In this document: positions 22,909 to 33,403 of the stretch, one piece after another
Layout of the letters: every line of letters begins with the position of its first letter
How positions within the stretch are numbered: the stretch's first letter is position 1
Origin: Pholiota molesta
Lineage: Eukaryota > Basidiomycota > Agaricomycetes > Agaricales > Strophariaceae
Direction: 5' to 3'
Assembly (NCBI GenBank): GCA_014925825.1
Contig: JACGCK010000002.1
Span: 806,001-870,000 of the forward strand
DNA length: 64,000 nt
Translations under genes and position numbers: made by a program
The notes under the pieces: model-generated
Seen by the model: only the letters and a program-made list of their open reading frames with translations
Databases searched by the model: none
What the model was told of the DNA's origin: nothing

Positions 22909-24288
22909 TTATTGTACTTTTGACTTTGTCCGTTTCACATGTGGCAAGCCCCATAGACGCTGGACATGATAATTTTTGGGATCGTCTTTTGTGCAAAGTG
23001 TGCTGGAAATTCGAAGATCAACGAGGTTCAAACAACCATAGCAAAACATGGACTTACACAACTGTTTAAAGGGCAACGCGAAATTAGTATGTTTCAATGG
23101 AGAGATAACAAGTGTAATGCGTGACATACATTGGATACCGATGAACATATAATAACTTCCCAGACCCGTTAATATATGCCACCAAGAATGACCTAAAACG
23201 AGCATCAGTTCTAGTATCCTTGTTCCCGACAAAAGAAAAGATTGAAAGGAAAGACGTCGATACGTACCCTCTAACAAAAAGGCCAGTGGCCATCCCAGAG
23301 CAACTTTCCACTCTGTCAATTGCGTGCAGAAGATATTATCCAAATTCCATACACCAAAGCCTACAGCAAATTGTACCGCTCCCGTGATGAAGAAATTTGC
23401 GATGGTCTCCTTCTTCTCTTCCGGGATGCGCTGGGCTGCGTCCGTATATTTTAGAATATATGTAATGCGCATGGCTGTTCCTATCACAAGCGAGGCAAAG
23501 ATGGCTTGATGGTATACTGGATTGCGGTTTACCATGCTATAGAATAGTAATCATGCGAAGTGGAAAATGTAACAGCAAGACGAAAGAGCGAAAATTTGCG
23601 AAAAAAAAATCAGCGGATATCGCGGAAAAAAGGCGAAGCGTAACACGTACTAGCTCCATGTAAACAGCACATCAAAAAGTACGAGGAGTGCAATTAGCAC
23701 TCGCGTGCGCCGAGACTTCAAGCCAAATCCAGGTTTGTTATCGAACAAGATGAACAAACTCATCGAGCCAACATAGATCATGGGCAATTCATCGGCAAGC
23801 TGGGCCTCAAACAACAGCGTCGCGTGAAAGAAAAAGCTTCCAATTCCAACCAAGGCGACTCCCTGCAAGGAAGTTAGAGTCAATACGCTATTCCTTACAC
23901 AGGCGGAATAGAGCGCTCTGGGCTAGGGCGATTTTTCCGCTCATGCACAAAGAATTTGGGTTTGGTTTAGATGCGAGCGGACGCACCAGATAGCCAACAC
24001 CATATCGTTTCGGAAGTCCTTCAAGATTGACCTCGCGGTACCCGCACGCGGCGAGCCCCACGGTGAAGAGGTTTGAGATGGTGTTCGACATCTCAGCGAT
24101 ATATGGCGAGAATTGGTGATTCAACTTCAAGCGAAAAGTCCGGCGATGAGCAATCAATTCGTCTTTTTTTTCAAAACATGGGCATGAACGGAATTGGAAC
24201 AGACCTCGCACCAATCCAACGTAGCCGTTACAGGCCCATACGCGCCCTGATTTTGGAGCCACGGCGCGACTGTAGCAAGATTCAACAT
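22909..24288 (-). CDS. Alkaline ceramidase (YPC1/YDC1, ACER family)
   Basis: Integral ER/Golgi hydrolase that splits ceramide or phytoceramide into sphingoid base and fatty acid. The start at 24288 (MLNLATVAPWLQNQGAYGPVT) leads to TLDWCE, (intron) NHQFSPYIAEMSNTISNLFT, the family's N-terminal signature, and YREVNLEGLPKRYGVGYL. Then come GVALVGIGSFFFHATLLFEA and QLADELPMIYVGSMSLFILF with the conserved His and acidic residues of the metal site. The last membrane part carries GHSWWHILTGLGSYYMFIGI with two further metal-site histidines. The C-terminus LPHVKRTKSKVQ ends at 22909. About seven membrane segments are visible. At least four introns interrupt it (near 24215, 23920, 23640 and 23270-23100). 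Confidence 0.92.
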
Positions 24289-24941
24289 GGTGCGGAGGTA
24301 TGGACGGTTTGGACCTGGGCGAGATGAGAGAAAGAGATTGAAAGGATGGATGGGCAGCGACTCGGAGGAAGAGTAGAATCCGGATCGCACTGACGCCTGG
24401 GCCTGGCTGACGCAAATACGTTGACATTAATTCTGCCAGTACAAAAATAGATCCCAGCACGTGCTGATGGCATCCCGTTTATCTGAGTCTCAGTGTCGTT
24501 TTGGACCTCTTGAAATCATACTTGAGCTGAAGGGGTTCGCATTGCGGTTTATTCATGTTTTGACAATATCGCAAAGATCGTTAGGTGCCACAGTCCGCCT
24601 TGGAGAAAGCGGACCGGTCGGTCCTGTGCGCCTAAATCGCTCCGCTAAAAATAAATTTCGAAAAGTCACTGCAGCAATGACTCATCACGGCATGCAGACA
24701 TAGTTGGCCGCCTTAAAACGCACCCGCTCCAGGAAACTGAAGACACCTGGCCAATGTGGCTATACTGATCAGCTGCAAGGCCTGCGATTGGCACTTACCT
24801 ACATGTATGCTTCATCTATCCTGCATTCAAAAGGAGTGATTATTCCAAATTATAATATATAAGTAGAGGTAATCGAAATGTGCACAACCCAATGAGCCCC
24901 AATCTCGTGAATCCCCGGCCTCCCAGAATCTGCGCTCATGA
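24289..24941. other. Intergenic, ceramidase promoter side
   Basis: The upstream region of the ceramidase gene and the 3' region of the MPP alpha gene, both on the minus strand. No coding or repeat feature was recognised. Confidence 0.4.
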
Positions 24942-26621
24942 TCACGCACCTGCAACGCCATACTTGGAAAACACCTCTGGCCAATTGCCCACATCCTCAT
25001 GTCCCATGCACACCACCGTCGCCTTGCTCCCCGAGTCAGGGCTGAAGATGCGCCCAGCCACACGCTTCACATCCGCGGGCGTTACCGCGTTGATCTTCGC
25101 CGTCATCTCGTCAACAGGTATCTTGCGCCCGTGCACGAGGACTTGTCGCCCCAGGTCTTCCACCTCCACCGCACGGCTCTCGAGGGCCATCATTAGACTG
25201 GATTCAGCTGATTGCGCGCGCGGCTCAGCTCGGCTTCACCGACAGGTGAGTATATGAGCAGACTGAGCTGGTGTACCAGGTGTGGCAGAATCTGCGCGGG
25301 CGTGTTGCCACCTGAAACTCCTGATGCAGCCGGTAAAAATGAAGCGAAGAGGCCAAAGAGCGACGAGTCGTTGTAAATGTGGTGGAATGAAGCGCAATGG
25401 TCGATTTGGGTATAGTGATTGAGAATGTGTGTGTACAGTCTTGAGTACATGCCCTTGCCTGGGCCACCAGCAGAGAAGCTTCCGCCACCGCCTAATAACA
25501 CTTGCATTACTGCCATTGCATAGACGTCATCGTCGTTGATTCCAACGCCTTCAAATGCTATGTAGAGGTGTCCCAACTCTTGATTCGGGTCATGAACAAA
25601 TCGGTGGCCGCCAGTGTACGTAGACGTCGGCGACTTCGGCACTGATCCGCTTACTTGAGGTTGGGGGAAGAGATATGATGCCGCACGAGTGAGGGATTTG
25701 GCAACGCTGTGCGTGTTCGGATTAAGCATATGTGGCAGTGCTTGGGGATTGGCGGACGATGTGTTGAGCAGCCGCGATTGGTGGCCTTGCTGTAGTTGTT
25801 GAGTGATGGAAGGAGAAGGGGGAGGGAATCAAGGGGTTTCAAGGAAGAGAAAAACTTGTCCACCATCTCAACAAGCTCCTGGTGGGGCATACCGGCACCA
25901 GCAATGACCATCCTTTCCGGCCGATACCACTCTCTGAGACTGTACCGCAGTAGTGCTTCGTTCATGGCAGGTATACGTTCCTCGGGACATAACAATGGGT
26001 TCCCCAGGCCTTGATTGCCGTATGCGACATTGTGGACCACCTCCGGGATAATCATCTCCGGTTTACTGCTAATCTCACGAATCTCGTATGAGGCAGCATC
26101 CCTCTGGGCCTCAAGCTCTTCCGGTGTGAATGCGGGATTGAGAATGGTATCGGCGATGAGTGAAAGTGCGAGAGGGGTGCCTTTGTGGGCATGCGAGGAT
26201 TGGTACATGATACTCTCGCGCGAAGACGAACACATAATCTGTCCACCGAGTGAATGGATGTCAGAGGCCATTTGCTCGTCCGTCCGTGTGGATGTGCTCT
26301 GTGGGTGCAGAAAATAAGATACATACGTCACGACAAGGCAGAGATACCTACCTTAAAAGCCATTCGGTCGAGAAAATGAGAAACTCCAGATGTCATTGGT
26401 GTCTCATAGCGGGAGCCAGCGTCGATGTACAAACCAACAGTGGAGAAGTGCCCTGGTGTGTTTTCGGTGGCAACGCGAATTTTGTTAGGGAGAGTCGTGA
26501 TGTCGACGGAAGGGGGAACGACAGCGGAAGCGAGCTGCCGTCGCGGTGTCCGTGTTGGTCGCGCTGAGCGCCAGAGAGCAGCTGCTTTACGACTCATTGT
26601 CGCAGCTAGAGAGTAGCGCAA
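24942..26621 (-). CDS. MAS2: Mitochondrial processing peptidase, alpha subunit
   Basis: Substrate-recognition subunit of the matrix peptidase that removes import presequences. An Arg/Ala-rich presequence follows ATG 26621 (or 26597): [20 protein letters not shown]. Then come THLPNK-type start [14 protein letters not shown] and [12 protein letters not shown]. The latter is the degenerate version of the HFLEHMAFK zinc motif, which identifies the non-catalytic alpha subunit. The segments after the intron near 26350-26290 are [40 protein letters not shown] and [14 protein letters not shown]. The alpha-specific flexible loop is [17 protein letters not shown]. The end is [19 protein letters not shown] at 24942. 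Two single-base gaps are inferred, near 25820 (C run) and 25202 ([23 protein letters not shown]). Confidence 0.95.
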
Positions 26622-27004
26622 GTCGTAAGCCGCGTGAGTCCAGAAAACCAGCGAAGCTTGCAGGTCACATGATGGAAATGACTAACACCGTGCCGGCGTC
26701 TATTTTGGCTTCGAGGATCAGGCATCCTCAAATCAAAAATGACGTAGTGACTCTTGCGCGCTTACTATTTGCTCGACATTTCGAAATACAACATTGCAGA
26801 GTGAGGATGCATAAAATAAAGTACATGAACTAAAACATCCTTCAAAAGCGACAGGCCCTTAGTATCTATGTAATCAAATGTCTCTTGAAGCATCGGACAT
26901 CCGCCATGGGCTTATTTGGTAAAGACACCACCAAGTTCATCTTCGTTTTGTACCCTTCCGTACGTTGAATATGGATATCCACCTGGCTTCGAGCGGTCCA
27001 TAAC
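26622..27004. other. Intergenic, MPP alpha promoter side
   Basis: The upstream region of MPP alpha and the 3' region of the mpaB-like gene. No feature was recognised. Confidence 0.4.
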
Positions 27005-28480
27005 TTAAAGTACCTTCTCCGCACCCTTTCCGCGAAATCCTACCTCCTCGAGCTTGTATCCTTGACTGACTCATTCATCTCCGGGCAAGGCAAGTCCAAA
27101 CGCACGTCGATACAACGCATTGAGTCCCCACCTGCTCCAGAATGTCGCATCCGGAGCATAATGCGGCATCATTTGCCAGAAAATGACATGCATGCGTTCC
27201 CCATCTTTTGCGTGTGCAAAGACGATCGGGACGCTGGTGCCCGGTAGCAGACAATGGCGCATGAATTTGGCACAGAGGGACAGGGCAATGGGAAGGAGTG
27301 TTGTGGTGATTGTTCCAACAATTCAGCATGTCGTGTCTAATCAAGTCATAACGGCAGAACGCAGTCTAGGATCCATAAAATAAACAAAGATGTTGGCGAA
27401 CAGTGGACAAAGAAACTTTGGAAGGGTTGATTCATAGAGGTGGACAATTCCTTGTGCGATGCGCTCGCTATTGTGAGATGGGCGCATTTCCGCGATTTCT
27501 TAGTTCTATCAACTCGTCAGAAATTATTCCTAGTTAAACTCCGGATGTACAGATACCTTGAAAAATTGCTCGCATTCTTCAAAGGTATCTGAGTTAATCA
27601 TCTCAGGAATACCCATTCTACATGATTCAAATCAGGATTGTACCATTCCGTGCGAGCAGGTCTCATATATACCTTATTCCAACCTCCTTCCGAAAGATAT
27701 AGCTAGCATATCTTTCCAAGGGGACGGAGGTCCTCCATTCATACCTGTCGATCCATTCCTGTAAAGTGTAGTCCGATAAATATGTAGCTATAAAGAGAAC
27801 GTTGTGTACTTTCGATGACGAAAGTGTGGACGCACGAAGACTTTGCAAATCAGGAGGCAAAGAATATAGAGCATCTGAGGATAAAATTCACTCGATTAAT
27901 CGATAGGACCGCGCGCTCGGAATCGAGAGGATTTAGGATCCACTCATTCGCGAAGACCACTGTGTCAGAATATCGAAGGTCTGGCTCGTCAACCATTTTC
28001 TTGGCCTTGATGAAAAGGTCTGCGATCTCTGTTATCCCAAAGGCCTAATGTACTTCTATATATGAATTTACTCACCCGGAGGAAAGCGAAATCCTTTGCC
28101 GTTGAGAAAAGCGACGAAGAGACGAGATATTGCCATCGGCCAGTCGACATTGGAAAGACGGGTAGGAAAAGAGACCAACGCCATTGGGTTGGAGATGGAC
28201 TTCTTTAATTTGTTATGAGCTAGGAGCAAATAATTCTGGGGTTGTGGAATATTCGCATTATTCGATGGTGAAGTATTGATGCAGGACAGATCGGAAAAAT
28301 TGGAACGAGACATGGTAGTAAGCCAGGAGAAAGAACTTGAGAAGATCTAGGCATTTGCCCTCTTTTGTAGGTCTCTGAGTTCGGCTTATAATAGTTGTCA
28401 CCCTCGGATACAATGGTGGATACCTGATGATATTGATCTATTATTTCATCGCATACAACTCACATGGAGGTGCTGCGTAA
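27005..28480 (-). CDS. mpaB-like ER-bound oxygenase (DUF2236)
   Basis: Family of haem-dependent, membrane-associated oxygenases that includes MpaB of mycophenolic acid synthesis. Conserved segments in order are AFGITEIADLFIKAKKMVDE with EPDLRYSDTVVFANEWILNP, the RVNFI start of the usual NxxHxRY block, TLQEWIDRYEWRTSVPLERY and FRKEVGIRYI. Later come a NSDTFEECEQFFKEYE-type segment and YAPDATFWSRWGLNALYRRA. A TGA follows LALPGDE at 27071. In the same frame the next 22 codons (SQGYKLEEVGFRGKG...) look like the family's C-terminus and end at 27005. The stop is therefore either real (truncated tail) or an error. The 5' end is not resolved; exons may extend upstream of 28317. Substrate unknown; no adjacent biosynthetic cluster is evident. 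Confidence 0.68.
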
Positions 28481-29028
28481 GTGATTTTCGATTGACGGAA
28501 GGCGCTGTTCTCATTCCTTGTTATTAGTATCCCTTCCGAAGCCTGTCAAAAAATGAGCCGTTTGTACGGTCATGTCTTTTTTCTGCGTAGATCGCGGGCA
28601 CTAAATTCAGCCATTGAAATAATTCCTGGGGGATGAAGATAATACTTATTGCGCCCTCAATGCGCCCACTAATGCGGCCAATAGCCGCGTGTACCCGCGC
28701 GCTGAACGCGTATGAATTAAATTTCCATAAAGACTGGAAGGAATATGTATGGTGGGTCTGTCTATCCGTCCTCGCAGTGATCAAGCAAAAACTTGACTCA
28801 CCGCGTGTGGCCGCGCGCTGAACGCGTACGAACTAATTGGTATCACGTGATCTACATGAACATTTTGACAGTGACAGAGTCAGTCAGAGCTTTCATCTGG
28901 CAACTTGCCACAGCTTGGCCTCTTATCCAGTGCCTGTCGCTAATATCGCCTCCATGGTACGTTCGAGTCTTTCCCTTTTGGTCATGACACTACCAGTACC
29001 CTAACAGACCCTATAATTTCGAATAGCC
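28481..29028. other. Intergenic with a diverged direct repeat
   Basis: Promoter region of the ketopantoate-reductase-like gene and possibly the 5' end of the mpaB-like gene. It contains the direct repeat listed separately. Confidence 0.4.
28687..28838. repeat. Direct repeat of about 35 bp, two copies
   Basis: The stretch around 28687-28723 (CGCGTGTACCCGCGCGCTGA then ACGCGTATGAATTAA) recurs around 28802-28838 with few changes. The shared core is CGCGCGCTGAACGCGTA. Spacing is about 115 bp. The CpG-rich palindromic cores (CGCGCG, ACGCGT) stand out from the AT-rich surroundings. Confidence 0.65.
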
Positions 29029-30249
29029 ATGCGTATCCATGTTCTTGGTCTAGGTCCCATAGGGTGTCTGCTTGCCCACAATCTCCGTCGCGTCCTACCA
29101 GCTCAACACAACATTACCCTAATTCACAAATCTGCCGAAGAACGCCAAAAAATAATTAAAAAAGGCGCGCTATGGGTAGACCGCAAGGGGGTGCCAGAAT
29201 CATCATCAGCACAAGCGTTCTCTCATGAAGTCTCGGTCAAACAACTCCAAACGTTGAACAAGTCGGCGACTCCTTCCTTAACTGATGACGAGAAGGCACA
29301 ACATGCAACTACTATCGACTCTCTTTTTGTTGCCCTGAAAGCTCACCAGGCTTTGCAAGCTGTGAAGGACCTTGCAAATCGTTTGAATGCCAAATCAACC
29401 ATCGTTCTGTTTCAAAATGGCATGGGAATCTACGAATCACTAATAGCGCAAGTCTTCCGAAATCCAACTCAACGCCCGCAAATTGTCCTTGCCTCGAATA
29501 GTCACGGAGCCTTCGTAAAATATGACTATCATGCTGTCCACGCTGGAGTAGGATCTATAGAATTCGGAATCACCCCGGATCCCCGAGGGCGTGAATACGA
29601 AACTGGTCTCTATGACGAAACCATCTCTCCCAGCAAGCGCCGACTACGCATTGGTGACATCTCTTCTCCGGGTGAGAGAGATGCAGAGAGCTATACGAAC
29701 TTACGGGACACCGTCGCTGCCCTGCTGCTCATGCAAGACCTCAATGTTTCTTGGAAACCCATGTCAGACATGCGGACGATAATGCAGAGAAAGCTAGTTG
29801 TTAATGCAGTAATCAACCCACTTACTGCAATTTTTGGATGCCGAAATGGAGATTTGTTCAAGAACGCTGGAGGTCGCACCCTGCTTCAACAAATCTGCCA
29901 AGAAGCTTCAGCGGTTTATGCAGCTGAAGTGAAGCACGACAACGAAATGGAACTTGGAAGATTACAGCAAGAGGGCGTCGACACCAGTCAATACCAGCTA
30001 CAATCCCTTCCTGAGATGTTGACCGCGGAAGCTCTGGAGGAACACGTCCTCCAAGTCGCCCATCTTACGAGTGGGAACATTTCTTCCATGCTGCAAGATG
30101 TCCAACGAGGACGTAAAACGGAAATCGAGTTTATCAATGGTTATTTGGAGAGTCTGGGCCAGGAATACCGCGTATCAACCCCTGTCAACGCAACCCTTCG
30201 CAAATTGGTCAAGCTCAAGTATCATATACCTATCGACCAATTCATATAA
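29029..30249 (+). CDS. PAN5: 2-dehydropantoate 2-reductase-like protein (ketopantoate reductase)
   Basis: NADPH-dependent reductase of the pantothenate/CoA pathway, making pantoate from ketopantoate. It is a single uninterrupted frame of 406 codons. The Rossmann start MRIHVLGLGPIGCLLAHNL shows the GxGxxG motif. NGMGIYESLIAQVF is the NG loop of the cofactor site. The catalytic Lys and conserved Asn lie in MQRKLVVNAVINPLTAIFGC. The C-terminal SSMLQDVQRGRKTEIEFING carries the Ser and Glu expected in the substrate pocket. Length and motifs are complete and no indel is needed. The extended insertion around residues 50-90 is typical of fungal forms. Fungal paralogues may act on other 2-oxo acids, so the gene name is the best guess. 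Confidence 0.93.
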   Translation: MRIHVLGLGPIGCLLAHNLRRVLPAQHNITLIHKSAEERQKIIKKGALWVDRKGVPESSSAQAFSHEVSVKQLQTLNKSATPSLTDDEKAQHATTIDSLFVALKAHQALQAVKDLANRLNAKSTIVLFQNGMGIYESLIAQVFRNPTQRPQIVLASNSHGAFVKYDYHAVHAGVGSIEFGITPDPRGREYETGLYDETISPSKRRLRIGDISSPGERDAESYTNLRDTVAALLLMQDLNVSWKPMSDMRTIMQRKLVVNAVINPLTAIFGCRNGDLFKNAGGRTLLQQICQEASAVYAAEVKHDNEMELGRLQQEGVDTSQYQLQSLPEMLTAEALEEHVLQVAHLTSGNISSMLQDVQRGRKTEIEFINGYLESLGQEYRVSTPVNATLRKLVKLKYHIPIDQFI

Positions 30250-30788
30250 TATTTATATCAATCCACATCGACTATATCGAGCCCTTTAGATGCGCAAATA
30301 CTTGTATTTTGCACGCGTACCGGGGTCAAGACTAGTGTAGGCGAGTGCTTGTGCTTTTAACTTTCGCCTGTGCATCGTCATGTATGATGTGCAGTACTTG
30401 CCATCCCAGCTCGTTGGCATTGCTACGTCGAATCTAACAAGTGCGGACTCTCACCTTTTCTCCTTCTTTTCTCTATCTACGTCTGTGATGGCGATCTTTA
30501 GTCCAAATTCGACATTCTCGAATGACGCAAATTCATGGTAACATGTATACTAATATGATCGTTTATTGTTTTGTAGCCGCGAAGTATGTTTATCTTGGAA
30601 AGCTTCAACATGCCACAGCGGGGCAATGCACCATGTAGATCAGTTGCGTACAATCCTTTCACGTTATTTTATTTTATTCTATTGTAAATGATTATACATA
30701 GGGATATAGGACTCTTCCTTTCAAAAGCGTAGGTGGTGTAAGGTACTTTAAGTCTCAAGATAATTTCTGTTCAACCTTTCTGATTCGG
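30250..30788. other. Tail-to-tail intergenic spacer
   Basis: 3' regions of the reductase and fucosyltransferase-like genes. AT-rich stretches include TTATTTTATTTTATTCTATT near 30664. No gene is seen. Confidence 0.45.
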
Positions 30789-32580
30789 TCAGTGATCATC
30801 TGAATCTGGCCGGCCCCATCTGATTGTTCTAACAGCACCATCACTCCACGACTGAACCCGTCGACGCGCCAATGTAGACATTGTGGAGCGATCTGTCCCT
30901 ACAAATCCCAATCCGCCTGACTGAATCGACGCGTCGATGAGAAGAGGATACCTGTTGTTCCAAAGAGTCATTGCTTGTCACTTCGAAGGAAGGAAAAGCC
31001 CAGGCTGCTTACCAGGCGCTGTAGTTCTGGACGGTCTCTGAGCTGTCAACCCTGTACCAACCCTCCTTTGCGACCGCTTCCCACCATGTTGCGTTTTTCT
31101 CATCACTTGTCATGATGACATGCTTCACATCTATCCCTTTACGCTCCGATATTTCTTGCTTAACTTCTTCGACTCTTCTTGCAATTACCGAAATCGATGC
31201 GAAACAATCGTCCACTGGTACTTCACCGCAATAACCGGCGAAGTCGCCATGCCTTATATGGATCGCTATCCACTGCGTTGAATTAATTTCAACAATGTTA
31301 AGTGAAGCCATATCATGCTACTCACGGGAGGTGTCTCCACTGTTGGCCCTGTTCCAAACGCTTTTCTGACATATTTGTCCGTCAAATCCTCGAGTCTTGG
31401 TGTCCAACGCATAAACTGTCCCACAAACATCCAAGCCGGACTGTGATCGAACTCGAATTCATATGGCTAAATGTATTCAACGCATGAGGGTGAGGCTCTG
31501 CTTCTCAATAGACGATGCAAGCGGCTTACCTGATGTGCGCAAACATAATACAGGTAATCATAGCATAGCATGTGTTCCTCTGGTGGGAGCTTGACATGGT
31601 TCTGTGGGGACTCTCTTGGTTCAATTGAATATTCTTTGCGACCCTCGGGGAAGGCTAGAACCGACAAAGAGGCGAAATCGGCGAACATGTCGTGCTCGAA
31701 TTTAGGAATAAGTTTAATCCAGGAAGGTGCCTTCGTATACGAGATATCTGTGGACATACATCAAAACCTTTCCTGATCAATTTCGATATGAATTTACCAA
31801 GCTTCAATCGATCCGGCAACGAGGACCCACGCGGGGAATCCCCGTGGGCTTGCATGACCTCCCACACATTCCAACATCCCAGTTCGTCTACCGCCTGGCT
31901 AGTGCGATTTTTGACTTCGTGCCATTCCACAAGCGGTTTGTGCAAGCTTCTGCGGAGCCTAGGAAGATCGAATATCTCCCCAAAATCAATCGGAGGTACG
32001 TTGCCACCTATATGAGAAGGAGTGAACATAGGGAGTATAGGGACACGATTGGTCAAGATTCCGAGATAAATCAGGTTTATCTGGCGGCCTTCATTAGCTC
32101 TTTCAGCGGTATGTTCAAAAATGTCTTACATAGGTCATGACATCGTTCGCTAAAATAAAATCGAATCTTCAGAAAATACGACGAATAGGCAACATGTTGT
32201 AGGGACGCACTCCATCCTGCGGAAATCCATGAGGTGATGTATTGGACATCTGGCAGTAAATTATCTGAGAAAGAGCCAGCTCAACAACGAGTCCTACAAA
32301 ATATGTTGATTTCCAAACCTCGATAATTCTCTCTAGGCGATCCTCTCAAATAATTGCTTGAGTCGAAGGGGTCCAACAGCGTGTTGCTGACCAAAGGGTT
32401 CTGACTTGATCCAAGTACCACCTTCGACTTGTCAGCGATGACGGTGTTCGCGAAAGGCTGCGCTGTCCGCAGTGCAGAGACGAGCAGACCGATGGTGGTG
32501 ACGCCAATCAAGATGCAGAAATTTGTTAGAAGCTGCCGGCGGGTAGGTTTTGGCAAATGCACGCCGAGTGCCAACGACAT
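30789..32580 (-). CDS. O-fucosyltransferase-like glycosyltransferase (type II membrane)
   Basis: Predicted Golgi glycosyltransferase. From ATG 32580 a short basic cytoplasmic tail precedes one membrane anchor (LTNFCILIGVTTIGLLVSAL), as in type II enzymes. The middle exons carry GNVPPIDFGEIFDLPRLRRS and WIKLIPKFEHDMFADFASLS. The catalytic part holds WIAIHIRHGDFAGYCGEVPV (the HxRxxD motif of GDP-fucose O-fucosyltransferases), KHVIMTSDEKNATWWEAVAK and, near the end, SGGLGFVGTDRSTMSTLARR, the second nucleotide-sugar motif. It stops at 30789. Four or more introns are present, for example around 31310, 31490-31530 and 30960-31010. One base appears missing near 31755. It lies head-to-head with a GDP-fucose-type transporter, which supports the sugar assignment. 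The acceptor protein is unknown. Confidence 0.8.
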
Positions 32581-33403
32581 GTTTCAGCGCTATTCCAGAC
32601 GGCGAGGAGCACTGCTAAATGAACGCCGCAGAAATGCGAAGGGATTTGTGGTAAAGCGAGTGCGTTGATCAAGTCTCTATTTCCGCTGGGGAGTGGATAT
32701 TGAAAGTTCTTACTCAGGATGAATGTAGTATCATTATGGGAACTTGGGATTGGATAAAACGGGTTGTATCGTTTCTATTTTTGGGAACGTCCAATATGGG
32801 GTTTGATCGATTGATCAACCAAGCTCAAGGATTCGACAATCTTCAGGTGATCTTCAGTTGGATGCATCAAGGTATACATACTGTACGTTCATGTTTACTT
32901 GTTATTCAGTACTAACTCCACTTATGGACTATTTCTCTGACTATCAGTAATTATATTAAACCCTATTGGGAGAAGAACTTGTGGCGCATAGGAGGCAATA
33001 GGATTCAATCAAACACTGTATGTATGTAAGTCGTTCTAGTCTCTCGCGGATAAATTTCAATATCTCACTATCCTTTAATTGCAATTTTTAAAATAATGTC
33101 CGATCCCCTCTTCACTGATTTAAATTTAGTAAGAGCCACTGTCTAATGAAGATCAAGTCAATAACGAGCTCCGATCGTGGCTTCAATCGAAACGGCATGA
33201 TCTCTCGGAGTCAGATCCAAAGTTCTAACGATTGGGGTCTGAATGAGTGTTCTTAAATGTGGGACTAGTGACTTTGGCCGAATCGACCATGGTTTGTTGA
33301 TTGTTCGCGATTCGCGGTATAAGGATCCGGTTCAATCTTAGATTAACCTCCCATTCTCGTTAGCTTCTGCATCTGCGACAGAATACTTAATAAATGAAAT
33401 GAC
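32581..33403. promoter_or_regulatory. Divergent promoter region, fucosyltransferase / transporter
   Basis: About 820 bp separate the two start codons. It should contain both promoters. No reading frame here looks genuine and no specific factor site was recognised. Confidence 0.4.

Noticed and set aside
24942..26621. Beta subunit of the mitochondrial processing peptidase.
   Set aside because: The zinc motif is degenerate (HFLDR, not HxxEH) and the glycine-rich loop is alpha-specific.
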